Assembly (NCBI GenBank): GCA_038318455.1
Contig: JBBQCF010000007.1
Coordinates: 1-30,474, forward strand
Direction of reading: 5' to 3'
From: UBA12068 sp038318455
GTDB taxonomy: Bacteria; Patescibacteriota; Minisyncoccia; Moranbacterales; GWC2-37-73
DNA length: 30,474 nucleotides
Shown here: positions 22,911-29,396 of the stretch, in pieces
How the letters are laid out: each line of letters begins with the position of its first letter
Position numbering within the stretch: position 1 is the first letter of the stretch
Made by a program: the position numbers and the translations under genes
The notes under the pieces: model-generated
Database searches by the model: none
What the model was told of the DNA's origin: nothing
The model's input: only the letters and a program-made list of their open reading frames with translations

Positions 22911-24401
22911 CTAGTTAGTTGTTCCTGTTCCAGTAGGAAATAGATTTTGAAGAAAAGTGGTCCGTTCAGGGAAATAAATGGCATGCAGAGAATTTTGTCC
23001 CTGTTCGTTTTTTTCGGTGTAATATAATTTTCCGTCAGTGAAGTTGTTCACCAAAATAGCAGCGTTGTCATTAAGGGAGAGGACGTCCATCATGTTGCGA
23101 TGATCTCGATTATCAATTTCAATTAGTTTTACTTTATTATTATTGGTGAATAGGACATGTTCATAATCTCTGGTCCATTGTACATTGCTAATTGTGTCTG
23201 AAAATTTGGTGATAGGCATCATTTCATTTTCAACCCGTGCAGGTTGAACTTCCCATTTTCTCACAAAATAAGTTGAAATTTCATTATTATTCCAAAATAG
23301 CAATTTTTTTCCATCATCTGAAAATTGACTACCGATGGCGTTATTGGAAAGCTCGCGAAAATAAGTATCTTGCTCACCTTTGTTGTAGATGAATAAGTCA
23401 TTGTTTTTGTTTAGAAATACGATGCGATCTTCATCATATACGATAATTTGATATGAATTATCGCTCATGTTTGCTGGCGCTGAAGTGGTCATTTGCGTAG
23501 GGAAGTCTGAAGCTTGAAAGTTTGTTTTATATACAATTCCTTCTGGAAGTTGAAAATAAAACAAGGCTTTTGGTGAAAGGTCATAGCTGGCGATGTGCTC
23601 GGCAGCAAGTTTCTTGTTGGCCAAATCATTAAGATCAAGACGATACAAATTGTCATTAGACATGTAGAAAAGCACGTCTTTGTTTTTGGGGTCCCAACGC
23701 ACGTGTGAGAGGTTGATGTCACCGGTTAAATCTTTGAGATTAAATTCTGCTTGGCTATTATCAGTAGAAGCAATGAAATAATTTTTTTCGCCATCCTTGA
23801 TAGCAGGAATTATGATGCGGTGGGCTTGGGGCGACCATTCGATGTTTTCCTTGTTGTCATTTGTGAAAACATAATCATTGGCAGAAAAAACCTGTCTCAT
23901 TTCAAGCGTACTCGGGTCAAAAATTTTCACCAAAAAAATATTATCTACTTGTTGAGAAAAAGCAGCCAAGTTTTTGCGAGGTGAAATAAAAAACTTTTGG
24001 ATACCTGCTGAATCATAATCTTCTCGAGAATAGGAATCTTGAGCTAATGTTACATTCCAAAATTCCGTTGATATTCCACTATGCACTGATATTTTTTTTG
24101 ACCAAGCTTGATATCCAGGAGCCTTAACTTCAAGTCTGTAATTTCCGGATCTGACGCCTCCAATGTGATATGAGTTGTTTAATTGATTGAATGATTTGGA
24201 AGGCATTAATATCCCATCTATATATACATCAACTTTTTGAGGTGTTGTTTTTAGGGTTATTGAGCCTCCATACACAAAAATTCCGCTTTTGAAATTAAAG
24301 CGGTAGCCGAACGCATAGCCAATAATTGTGGCTGAAGTTAGCCAAAAAAGGACTACTAATGTCCAAAAAAAGATTTCTTTAGGTATTTGAGAATCGTTCA
24401 T
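22911..24401 (-). CDS. Membrane-anchored PEGA-domain protein with beta-propeller-like region
   Basis: 496 residues from the ATG at 24401 (an upstream in-frame ATG at 24446 adds 15 residues and is less likely). One membrane helix at 9-31 ('FFWTLVVLFWLTSATIIGYA') is followed by a PEGA domain at about 47-112 ('GSITLKTTPQKVDVYIDG', 'VRSGNYRLEVKAPGYQAW'). The remaining ~380 residues repeat the pattern 'ISPRKN...', 'IEWSPQAHRIIIPA', 'VRWDPKNKDVLFYMS', 'FSDDGKKLLFW', 'VQWTRDYEHVLFT', typical of a TolB/WD40-like propeller. PEGA domains occur in surface and wall-associated proteins, so an envelope role is likely. It is the only minus-strand gene, convergent with the secreted-protein gene and divergent from the next. 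Confidence 0.82.
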   Translation of the reverse strand: MNDSQIPKEIFFWTLVVLFWLTSATIIGYAFGYRFNFKSGIFVYGGSITLKTTPQKVDVYIDGILMPSKSFNQLNNSYHIGGVRSGNYRLEVKAPGYQAWSKKISVHSGISTEFWNVTLAQDSYSREDYDSAGIQKFFISPRKNLAAFSQQVDNIFLVKIFDPSTLEMRQVFSANDYVFTNDNKENIEWSPQAHRIIIPAIKDGEKNYFIASTDNSQAEFNLKDLTGDINLSHVRWDPKNKDVLFYMSNDNLYRLDLNDLANKKLAAEHIASYDLSPKALFYFQLPEGIVYKTNFQASDFPTQMTTSAPANMSDNSYQIIVYDEDRIVFLNKNNDLFIYNKGEQDTYFRELSNNAIGSQFSDDGKKLLFWNNNEISTYFVRKWEVQPARVENEMMPITKFSDTISNVQWTRDYEHVLFTNNNKVKLIEIDNRDHRNMMDVLSLNDNAAILVNNFTDGKLYYTEKNEQGQNSLHAIYFPERTTFLQNLFPTGTGTTN

Positions 24402-24509
24402 ACTGGTTATTATTGTAGCTCTTATGGCTAATTTTGTCCACCTCAAAAAACATTATATTTAATTTATGAAATTTTGAACTGTTGAGGTGTGTTGAGTTGA
24501 CGTGTGGGC

Positions 24510-24538
24510 TTGCTGTTAATGTTAAATACAGGTAGAAT
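24510..24538 (+). promoter_or_regulatory. Promoter candidate of the membrane protein at 24569
   Basis: TTGCTG (24510-24515), 17-base spacer, TAGAAT (24533-24538). The -10 box lies in a small palindrome AGGTA-GAATA-TACCT. On the other strand a TATAAT (24457-24452) could serve the PEGA gene, without a good -35. Confidence 0.45.
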
Positions 24539-24568
24539 ATACCTATAAGTTAGTATTTTTTTGATATT

Positions 24569-25066
24569 ATGCAATTAGATAAACTTTTTCAAACATTTGG
24601 GCTCACTAGTAGTGTTGCAGAATTGACAACTTTGGCGCTAGTTTTGTTGCTCGCTAGTGCAATTTTCTGGGTCTTAATCGGACGATTTCGCTTGCACAAT
24701 TTCTTGATTAATATGTATATTTCTCTTGCGATTTTGTATGTCATTCCTCCTGATTTGATGTCTTCATCCAGGCACACTCCTGTGTTAGCTTTTTTGATAA
24801 TTGTTGTTTTGTTGACGTTGCTTAATAAATATTTATTTGATATTCATCAACAAGGAAGCGGATTAGCTCTTTGGCAAGTCTTTCTGATGAGTTTCTTTGA
24901 GGTTGTTCTTTTGCTTAGTATCATCATTTCTGCCTTGCCAATTAAGGATGTGTCAATATACATCGCTAAAGATTCTTTGAGCTATTTTATTGATCCTTGG
25001 TGGAGATTGGGCTGGATGGTCGCTCCTTTGGCCTTTTTGGTTTTTGTTAGAAGGCGAGATAAATAG
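24569..25066 (+). CDS. Conserved-looking integral membrane protein, unknown function
   Basis: 165 residues with four probable membrane helices ('LALVLLLASAIFWVLIG', 'YISLAILYVIPPDLM', 'VLAFLIIVVLLTLLNKY', 'VFLMSFFEVVLLLSIIISAL') and a last hydrophobic segment before the basic tail 'FVRRRDK', which fits the positive-inside rule. No catalytic motif is visible and I cannot assign a family. It is divergently arranged with the PEGA gene, sharing a 167-base region, and is followed by the tRNA-Lys locus. Start at ATG 24569; no SD seen. Confidence 0.72.
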   Translation: MQLDKLFQTFGLTSSVAELTTLALVLLLASAIFWVLIGRFRLHNFLINMYISLAILYVIPPDLMSSSRHTPVLAFLIIVVLLTLLNKYLFDIHQQGSGLALWQVFLMSFFEVVLLLSIIISALPIKDVSIYIAKDSLSYFIDPWWRLGWMVAPLAFLVFVRRRDK

Positions 25067-25104
25067 CAAAAAGAAGGGATAAAAATAAGCTATTCCTATT
25101 ATAG

Positions 25105-25132
25105 TTGACTTAATTTTTTATTCAGATATAAT
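25105..25132 (+). promoter_or_regulatory. tRNA-Lys locus promoter
   Basis: TTGACT (25105-25110), 16-base spacer, TATAAT (25127-25132), predicted start near 25139, 26 bases before the broken tRNA copy. No comparable promoter is seen before the intact tRNA. Confidence 0.85.
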
Positions 25133-25151
25133 TAATATCGTTGTACTTAGC

Positions 25152-25187
25152 AGTTAAGATTTATGCGCCTATAGCTCAGTTGGTAGA
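25152..25187 (+). repeat. Left direct repeat of the GIY-YIG cassette
   Basis: 36 bases identical to 25489-25524 (offset 337): 13 bases of tRNA flank plus the first 23 of tRNA-Lys. A further 26-base identity (25206-25231 with 25535-25560) covers the anticodon 3' side to the T loop. Confidence 0.93.
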
Positions 25188-25231
25188 TCCGCCAGCTGGC
25201 GGACATTTAAGCCGATGGTCGGGGGTTCAAA
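25165..25231 (+). pseudogene. Broken tRNA-Lys copy with a palindrome in the anticodon stem
   Basis: Identical to tRNA-Lys in the 5' acceptor strand and D arm. Then 10 bases of the anticodon arm are replaced by 18 bases containing the perfect 16-bp palindrome at 25188-25203 (TCCGCCAG and its complement). The 3' anticodon side, variable loop and first half of the T arm are again identical. The sequence then departs, so the 3' T-stem and acceptor strands are missing. It cannot fold as a functional tRNA. It sits directly behind the promoter and runs into the nuclease start codon. Confidence 0.9.
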
Positions 25232-25236
25232 CATAT

Positions 25237-25494
25237 ATGTTTTTTGTTTATGCTATTTACAATAAGGAAAGGAATAAGATTTATATTGGTCAAACCAAAG
25301 ATATGTCTAGTCGCTTAGCTAGACATAATAAGGAATTGCCAAGTAAAAAATCATCTTATACTTCCAAGCAATCTGGCGTATGGGAAATTATTTATACTGA
25401 AGAATTTAATACAAGATTAGAAGCCCTGCAAAGAGAAAAACAATTGAAATCATATCGGGGAAGAATATTTGTTAGAAGTAAGATACAGAGTTAA
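25237..25494 (+). CDS. Small GIY-YIG endonuclease within the tRNA-Lys locus
   Basis: 85 residues, a single GIY-YIG domain of the UvrC-N-terminal/UPF0213 type. Seen: Y5 in 'FVYAIYN', Y17-I18-G19 in 'IYIGQTKD', arginines R26 and R29 in 'SSRLARHN', and the likely catalytic E67 in 'LEALQREKQLKSYRGR'. No second DNA-binding domain is present. The ATG at 25237 lies five bases after the tRNA-like sequence; reading further upstream would translate tRNA, so that frame is rejected. It has no normal SD, only the GGGGG of the tRNA T stem 11 bases ahead. It lies on a ~337-bp cassette between broken and intact tRNA-Lys copies and is presumably co-transcribed with the tRNA. Such nucleases can be homing or mobility enzymes; function here is inference. 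Confidence 0.88.
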   Translation: MFFVYAIYNKERNKIYIGQTKDMSSRLARHNKELPSKKSSYTSKQSGVWEIIYTEEFNTRLEALQREKQLKSYRGRIFVRSKIQS

Positions 25495-25501
25495 GATTTA
25501 T

Positions 25502-25574
25502 GCGCCTATAGCTCAGTTGGTAGAGCAGCGGCCTTTTAAGCCGATGGTCGGGGGTTCAAATCCCTCTGGGCGCA
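25502..25574 (+). tRNA. tRNA-Lys (anticodon TTT)
   Basis: Acceptor GCGCCTA pairs with TGGGCGC (T-G wobble allowed), discriminator A. D arm GCTC/GAGC; anticodon loop CTTTTAA with TTT at 25535-25537; variable loop TGGTC; T arm GGGGG/CCCTC around TTCAAAT. The first anticodon-stem pair is G-A, a mismatch. CCA is not encoded. 73 bases. It decodes AAA/AAG. No clear promoter lies between the nuclease gene and this tRNA, so the transcript probably starts near 25139. Confidence 0.96.
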
Positions 25575-25624
25575 CATACTATAAAAATAGGACTCCTTTA
25601 AGGGAGTCCTATTTTTATAGTATG
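25575..25624. terminator. Long hairpin terminator after tRNA-Lys
   Basis: A perfect 22-bp stem (25575-25596 and 25603-25624) with a 6-base loop TTTAAG. The right arm holds an ATTTTTA tract and the left a matching A tract, so it could terminate in both directions. It begins immediately after the tRNA discriminator base. Confidence 0.88.
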
Positions 25625-25627
25625 CTT

Positions 25628-25643
25628 CAGAGGGATTTGAACC
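25628..25643 (-). repeat. Inverted fragment of the tRNA-Lys T arm
   Basis: These 16 bases are the exact reverse complement of 25553-25568 (T loop and 3' T stem of tRNA-Lys). With the 22-bp terminator stem they form one long imperfect inverted repeat spanning 25553-25643. Confidence 0.85.
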
Positions 25644-25652
25644 ACACTGCTT

Positions 25653-25681
25653 TTGGTATTTTTGCTTTTCTTTGCTATAAT
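25653..25681 (+). promoter_or_regulatory. Promoter of the Asp-box lipoprotein
   Basis: TTGGTA (25653-25658), 17-base spacer, TATAAT (25676-25681), with an extended -10 TG (TGCTATAAT). Ends 34 bases before the start codon. Confidence 0.8.
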
Positions 25682-25715
25682 CTAAATGCAGGAAAATTGT
25701 AAAAAATAAAAGAAT

Positions 25716-26780
25716 ATGACAAAAAAAATATTATTAATACCAGTGTTAATCACAGCAACATTTTTTCTTTCTGGATGTAGCGTGGCTAATCCTGTTACCA
25801 CAACAAAAAGCACAATGAATAATGCTACCTTCATTAAAACAATTAACAGTGGCACCAGTTGGGAACCAAAAATGAAAATAGACGCTACGAAAAATATTGC
25901 TGGTATCGATGTTTTGTCGATGGCGATTAATCCTTCTGATCAAAATATTATTTATATTGGTACAGCTAAAAATGGATTATTTGTAACGAAAGACGCTGGC
26001 GAAACATGGACGCATATTGCATATCCAGAAAAAGCGTATAATCTACTTTTTAATCCGAGCGACTCTAATATCATGTATGGCAGTGGTGTTTTGAATGGTA
26101 GAGCAAAAATTTTCAAAAGAATTGGAGAAGACCAGGAGTGGAAAGAAATTTATACTGAACCAGAAAATGGCACAATTATTGCTTCGCTTGCAATTAACAA
26201 GGCTAATGCTAATATTCTATATGCTGGAACAAGTACAGGTGTTATTCTAAAGACTACTGATGCTGGTCAGACATGGGTTAATTTAAAAAAAGAAGCTAAT
26301 ATTTCTTCGCCAATTATAAATATAGTATTTGACAGTGCTAATGATCAGCATGTTTTCTTTGGAGTTTTTATGATTGGGCTATTGGAAACAAAAAATGCTG
26401 GCATGACAATAGAAAACATTAGCAGTAAAATTGATACCGTTGGCAGAATTTCAAGCCTTTATACTCTTACAGCTGATCCTTATTTGGGCGGGGTTGTTTA
26501 TGTGGGAACTAATGCAGGAATTTTTCGTCGAGCAGGAGATGGTGCATGGAGCGCATTGAACTTGATTGAAAGTTCCAAAGCATTTCCAGTTAGGGTAATA
26601 GCTATAAATCCTAAAAATTCTAAAGAAATTATGTATTCAGTAGCTGGGGCAATTTATAAATCAATTGATAGTGGCACGACTTGGTCAACTTTTCAACTTG
26701 ATGCTGCCAAGGAAATTGGAGTTATTAAATATGATTTAATGGATACCGCTAAAGTTTATGCGGGACTTAGGGGTTTCTAG
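25716..26780 (+). CDS. Lipoprotein with Asp-box (BNR/sortilin-like) beta-propeller
   Basis: 354 residues. The N-terminus is a lipoprotein signal with lipobox L18-S-G-C21 ('ATFFLSGCSVANP'), so C21 should be lipidated and the protein held on the outer face of the membrane. The body has repeated Asp-box motifs: 'INSGTSW', 'KDAGETW', 'TDAGQTW', a degenerate 'KNAGMTI', and 'IDSGTTW', each in a blade with an 'IAINP...IIYIGT'-type strand. This indicates a six- or seven-bladed propeller like those of BNR, YCF48 and Vps10/sortilin families. The propeller may bind proteins or glycans; sialidase activity cannot be claimed since no catalytic set is visible. It has its own promoter and lies 33 bases before frr. 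Confidence 0.87.
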   Translation: MTKKILLIPVLITATFFLSGCSVANPVTTTKSTMNNATFIKTINSGTSWEPKMKIDATKNIAGIDVLSMAINPSDQNIIYIGTAKNGLFVTKDAGETWTHIAYPEKAYNLLFNPSDSNIMYGSGVLNGRAKIFKRIGEDQEWKEIYTEPENGTIIASLAINKANANILYAGTSTGVILKTTDAGQTWVNLKKEANISSPIINIVFDSANDQHVFFGVFMIGLLETKNAGMTIENISSKIDTVGRISSLYTLTADPYLGGVVYVGTNAGIFRRAGDGAWSALNLIESSKAFPVRVIAINPKNSKEIMYSVAGAIYKSIDSGTTWSTFQLDAAKEIGVIKYDLMDTAKVYAGLRGF

Positions 26781-26782
26781 AG

Positions 26783-26803
26783 ATTTAAAATTTAAAATTT
26801 AAA
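26783..26803 (+). repeat. 7-nt tandem repeat before frr
   Basis: Three perfect ATTTAAA heptamers, ending ten bases before the frr start codon, the same placement as the repeats before rplM and rpsI. Confidence 0.7.
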
Positions 26804-26813
26804 ATTATTAAGT

Positions 26814-27137
26814 ATGTACAATGATATTATAAATTTGCATAAAGAGGATTTGGAGAAATCAATCGAACATTTCAAAAATGAGAGTTCAAAAATAAGAACT
26901 GGCCGTGCTAATCCATCATTGGTAGAGGATTTGATGGTTGATTATTATGGAGCAAAAACGCCACTTAAGCAGATTGCTAGCATTAACACACCAGAACCTC
27001 GCACGATTTCTATTCAACCATGGGATCGTGGTGCATTGGCTGCAATTGAAGGCGCAATTCGCTCATCTGATTTGAATTTAAATCCAATGAATGATGGAAT
27101 TTTGGTGCGCATAAATATTCCAATGCTGACTGAATAA
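26814..27137 (+). CDS. frr: Ribosome recycling factor, N-terminal part (interrupted by TAA)
   Basis: RRF splits post-termination ribosomes together with EF-G. This piece of 107 residues has 'SKIRTGRANPSLVEDLMVDY', 'YGAKTPLKQIASINTPEPRT' and 'SSDLNLNPMNDGILVRINIP', i.e. helix 1 of domain I and all of domain II. It stops at TAA 27135-27137 after 'MLTE', where RRFs read (P)LTEERRK. The codon before is GAA, and one base change GAA to TAA explains the stop. The reading frame continues without shift in the next feature; total length through the stop is the standard 185 codons. Either a sequencing or assembly error, a real nonsense mutation, or a two-piece RRF. Confidence 0.9.
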   Translation: MYNDIINLHKEDLEKSIEHFKNESSKIRTGRANPSLVEDLMVDYYGAKTPLKQIASINTPEPRTISIQPWDRGALAAIEGAIRSSDLNLNPMNDGILVRINIPMLTE

Positions 27138-27149
27138 AGAAGAAAAGAA

Positions 27150-27371
27150 ATGGTGAAAGTGCTCAATCAAAAAGGTGAGGAAGCTCGCATTGTTGTGCGT
27201 TCAATTCGCGAAGAAGTTTTGAAAGAAATTAAGGATGCTGAAAAAGCAGGCGAGATGTCTGAAGACGATGAATTTTCTGGTAAGGAAAAAATGCAAGCAA
27301 TTGTTGATGAATATAACAAAAAAATTGAAGAGTTGCGCGCGAAAAAAGAAATTGAAATAATGACAGTATAG
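27150..27371 (+). CDS. frr: Ribosome recycling factor, C-terminal part (same frame after TAA)
   Basis: 73 residues from ATG 27150, in frame with the upstream piece: 'MVKVLNQKGEEARIVVRSIR' and 'EKAGEMSEDDEFSGKEKMQA' match helices 2 and 3 of RRF domain I (E. coli: KIVRGEAEQARVAVRNVRR, ISEDDDRRSQ). Only the four codons R-R-K-E lie between the TAA and this ATG. An A/G-rich stretch (AGAAGAAAAG) just before could act as a weak RBS, so re-initiation after the stop is conceivable. The break lies where domain II returns to the domain I helical bundle, so two pieces might assemble, but this is inference. Confidence 0.85.
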   Translation: MVKVLNQKGEEARIVVRSIREEVLKEIKDAEKAGEMSEDDEFSGKEKMQAIVDEYNKKIEELRAKKEIEIMTV

Positions 27372-27386
27372 ACTGGGGAAAATCGA

Positions 27387-27491
27387 AAATCTCAAATCCA
27401 AATTTCCAAAAAATGACTTAAATTCAAAAGCTACATTTAGATTTTAATCATTGAGATTTTATTTGACATTAGTATTTTAGATTTGAGATTT
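27387..27491. repeat. Inverted repeats with alternative partners in the rseP leader
   Basis: AAATCTCAAATC (27387-27398) is perfectly complementary to GATTTGAGATTT (27480-27491). Its left part, AAAATCTCAA (27386-27395), is also complementary to TTGAGATTTT (27451-27460). The 161-base gap has no gene; a TTGACA at 27463 lacks a convincing -10. Confidence 0.65.
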
Positions 27492-27532
27492 AAAAAAAAC
27501 ATAATTTAAAGATATTATTAATAAAAAAATAA

Positions 27533-28666
27533 ATGCTTACTTTATTGGTCTTCCTCATTATCTTGGGTCTACTCGTCTTTGTTCATGAGATGGGGCATTT
27601 TATTGTCGCTCGTAGAAATGGCATCAAAGCTGAAGAGTTTGGCTTTGGTTTTCCTCCGCGCGCTATCGGTTGTTATTTTGATGAAAAAAGCAAAAAATGG
27701 AAAATTATTGCTGGCAATAAACATGTTGAGTCAAAAAATACAATTTATTCTTTGAATTGGTTTCCACTTGGTGGGTTTGTGCGTATCAAGGGAGAGGATG
27801 GAGAGGGAAAGCTGGAAAAAGACAGTTTTGCTGCTAAATCTGCCTGGATAAGAATAAAGGTTCTTTCAGCTGGGGTTATTATGAACTTTATTTTGGCTTG
27901 GGTTTTATTTTCCTTCCTTTTGTTTTTGGGAATAAATCAAGAAGTTGACCAAAGTGATACAAATGTGACAGGTGCCAAAATTCAAATAGTTTCCGTTATT
28001 CCAAAAAGTCCTGCCTATGAGATGGGTATTCGCGAGGGTGACACAGTTATTAAATGTGTAGGACAAGATGTGAAATGCGCTGATCAATTTGCAAATATTG
28101 CTACATTGCAAGCATTTGTGGGTGAAAATAAGGGCAAGCAAATTACATTTGAAATCGAGCGTGGAAATAATAAATTGAAACTAACTGGCACGCCACGTAT
28201 CGAGGCTCCGGAGGGCGAGGGATTATTGGGTATTGGTCTTGCTCAAACAATTTTTGTGAAATATTCTGTTTGGGAAGCTATTAAGCAGGGACCATTGGTG
28301 ATGTGGAATGTTCTTCTGATGATGGGTATTGTAATAAAGAGTCTTTTTGCAGGAGACACTTCAAATATCGGTGGACCACTAGCTATCGCACATTTCACCA
28401 AGCAGGCCACAGCGCTCGGGTTTGCTTCCTTGGTGCAACTAGCTGCACTTTTGAGCGTTAATCTGGGAATCGTCAATATTTTGCCAATCCCAGCTCTTGA
28501 TGGTGGTCGAATCCTCTTTATTTTAATTGAAAAAATAAAAGGTTCAAAAGTTAGCCAAAATGTTGAAGGAACAATGCATACAGTTGGTTTCTTTTTGCTA
28601 ATGATGCTGATGGTGTATTTGGTCGTTCATGATTTGATGCGTTATGGGATAGGTGGAATATTTTAA
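27533..28666 (+). CDS. rseP: RIP metalloprotease RseP-like (site-2 protease, M50B)
   Basis: Intramembrane zinc protease that cleaves membrane-bound regulators or signal-peptide remnants. The first helix carries HExxH (H18-E19-M-G-H22 in 'FVHEMGHFIVAR'), followed by 'EFGFGFPPRAIG', 'NWFPLGGFVRIKGED' and 'GVIMNFILAWVLF'. One PDZ domain is seen at about 145-225 ('VIPKSPAYEMGIREGDTV'). The third zinc ligand is in 'VNILPIPALDGGRILF', the conserved LDG motif. 377 residues, about four membrane helices, full-length. The candidate substrate is not encoded nearby; no anti-sigma gene is seen. Confidence 0.94.
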   Translation: MLTLLVFLIILGLLVFVHEMGHFIVARRNGIKAEEFGFGFPPRAIGCYFDEKSKKWKIIAGNKHVESKNTIYSLNWFPLGGFVRIKGEDGEGKLEKDSFAAKSAWIRIKVLSAGVIMNFILAWVLFSFLLFLGINQEVDQSDTNVTGAKIQIVSVIPKSPAYEMGIREGDTVIKCVGQDVKCADQFANIATLQAFVGENKGKQITFEIERGNNKLKLTGTPRIEAPEGEGLLGIGLAQTIFVKYSVWEAIKQGPLVMWNVLLMMGIVIKSLFAGDTSNIGGPLAIAHFTKQATALGFASLVQLAALLSVNLGIVNILPIPALDGGRILFILIEKIKGSKVSQNVEGTMHTVGFFLLMMLMVYLVVHDLMRYGIGGIF

Positions 28667-28698
28667 TACTTGTTTTAAAAAACAATATTTACATTAAA

Positions 28699-28728
28699 AA
28701 TCCAACCCTTGACAGGGCTGGATTTTTT
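28699..28728 (+). terminator. rseP terminator (loop contains the greA -35)
   Basis: AATCCAACCC/GGGCTGGATT, a 10-bp stem with one A-C mismatch and the loop TTGACA (28709-28714), followed by a T6 tract. It lies 32 bases after the rseP stop. Confidence 0.88.
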
Positions 28729-28737
28729 AGCTATTAT
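28709..28737 (+). promoter_or_regulatory. greA promoter overlapping the rseP terminator
   Basis: Perfect TTGACA (28709-28714), 17-base spacer and TATTAT (28732-28737). The -35 is exactly the six-base loop of the upstream terminator. The leader of ~75 bases holds a hairpin AATCATG-AAAAG-CATGATT (28751-28769) and a CCAC/GTGG hairpin (28773-28785) followed by a T-rich stretch. Confidence 0.75.
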
Positions 28738-28818
28738 AGATGTGTTCTTAAATCATGAAAAGCATGATTCTGCCACCACAAGTGGTATTTTTTAATCAAC
28801 AATAAGATCAAAAATCAA

Positions 28819-29274
28819 ATGGTACGATTTATTACTAAAGAAGGATTGAAAAAGCTAAACGAAGAAGTTGAAAATCGAAAATCAAAACTTCGCCAGGAAA
28901 TTGCACAAGCTATTAAGGAAGCTAAAGAACAAGGTGATTTGAGTGAAAATGCTGAATATGCTGAAGCAAAATCGCAACAAAATGAAAACGAATCACGTAT
29001 CGGTGAACTTGAAATGATTATCAAAAATTCTCAAGTTGTTGAAAGGGATGATTCTCAAAAGGGCGCTCAAATGAGTTCTGTTGTGAAAGTGAAATTCAAT
29101 GGAAATGAAATGGAATTTACAATTGTTGGTTCTAATGAGGCTGATCCTGCAAATTTCAAAATTTCAAACGAATCTCCACTCGGAAAAGCTTTCATGGGCC
29201 GTGACGCTGGCGACAGTGTTGACGTGACAACTCCAAAGGGCGTTATTACATACAAAATTCTTGCTGTAAAATAA
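28819..29274 (+). CDS. greA: Transcription elongation factor GreA
   Basis: Rescues backtracked RNA polymerase by stimulating transcript cleavage. The N-terminal coiled coil (about 1-75) has 'FITKEGLKKLNEEVENRKS' and at its tip the acidic 'GDLSENAEYAEAKSQQ', whose Asp/Glu pair is inserted in the polymerase active site. The C-terminal FKBP-like domain has 'EFTIVGSNEADPANFKIS' and 'ESPLGKAFMGRDAGDSVDV', typical of GreA. 151 residues, slightly below the usual ~158. It stands alone between two terminators. Confidence 0.95.
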   Translation: MVRFITKEGLKKLNEEVENRKSKLRQEIAQAIKEAKEQGDLSENAEYAEAKSQQNENESRIGELEMIIKNSQVVERDDSQKGAQMSSVVKVKFNGNEMEFTIVGSNEADPANFKISNESPLGKAFMGRDAGDSVDVTTPKGVITYKILAVK

Positions 29275-29303
29275 TAATATTAAAATTACCACAAAATTTC
29301 CTT

Positions 29304-29338
29304 AATAAATTCCAACCAAAAGGTTGGAATTTATTTTT
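29304..29338 (+). terminator. greA terminator
   Basis: A 14-bp perfect stem (29304-29317 and 29322-29335) with an AAAA loop; core AATTCCAACC/GGTTGGAATT, followed by further T (TTTG). It begins 29 bases after the greA stop. Confidence 0.88.
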
Positions 29339-29364
29339 GTATTTATTTGAACTGTGTATAACTT

Positions 29365-29392
29365 CTATCTATCTATCTATCTATCTATCTAT
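29365..29392 (+). repeat. Tetranucleotide microsatellite (CTAT)7
   Basis: Seven perfect CTAT units directly upstream of the -10 box of the next gene; they cover the position where the -35 would be expected. No other microsatellite of this kind is seen in the window. Confidence 0.95.
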
Positions 29393-29396
29393 TTTG

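Noticed and set aside
25141..25236. N-terminal extension of the GIY-YIG gene from a TTG at 25141
   Set aside because: The extra residues are the translated tRNA fragment and palindrome; the domain starts at the ATG 25237.
25469..25702. Open frame running through the intact tRNA-Lys and its terminator hairpin
   Set aside because: Its sequence is a translation of tRNA and hairpin DNA (the AQLVEQRPFKP-type artefact); no protein family signal or RBS.
26814..27371. Stop-codon reassignment as the explanation for the TAA in frr
   Set aside because: TAA ends most genes here, and the known CPR recoding concerns TGA, which is used as a normal stop for the PfkB gene at 13182-13184.
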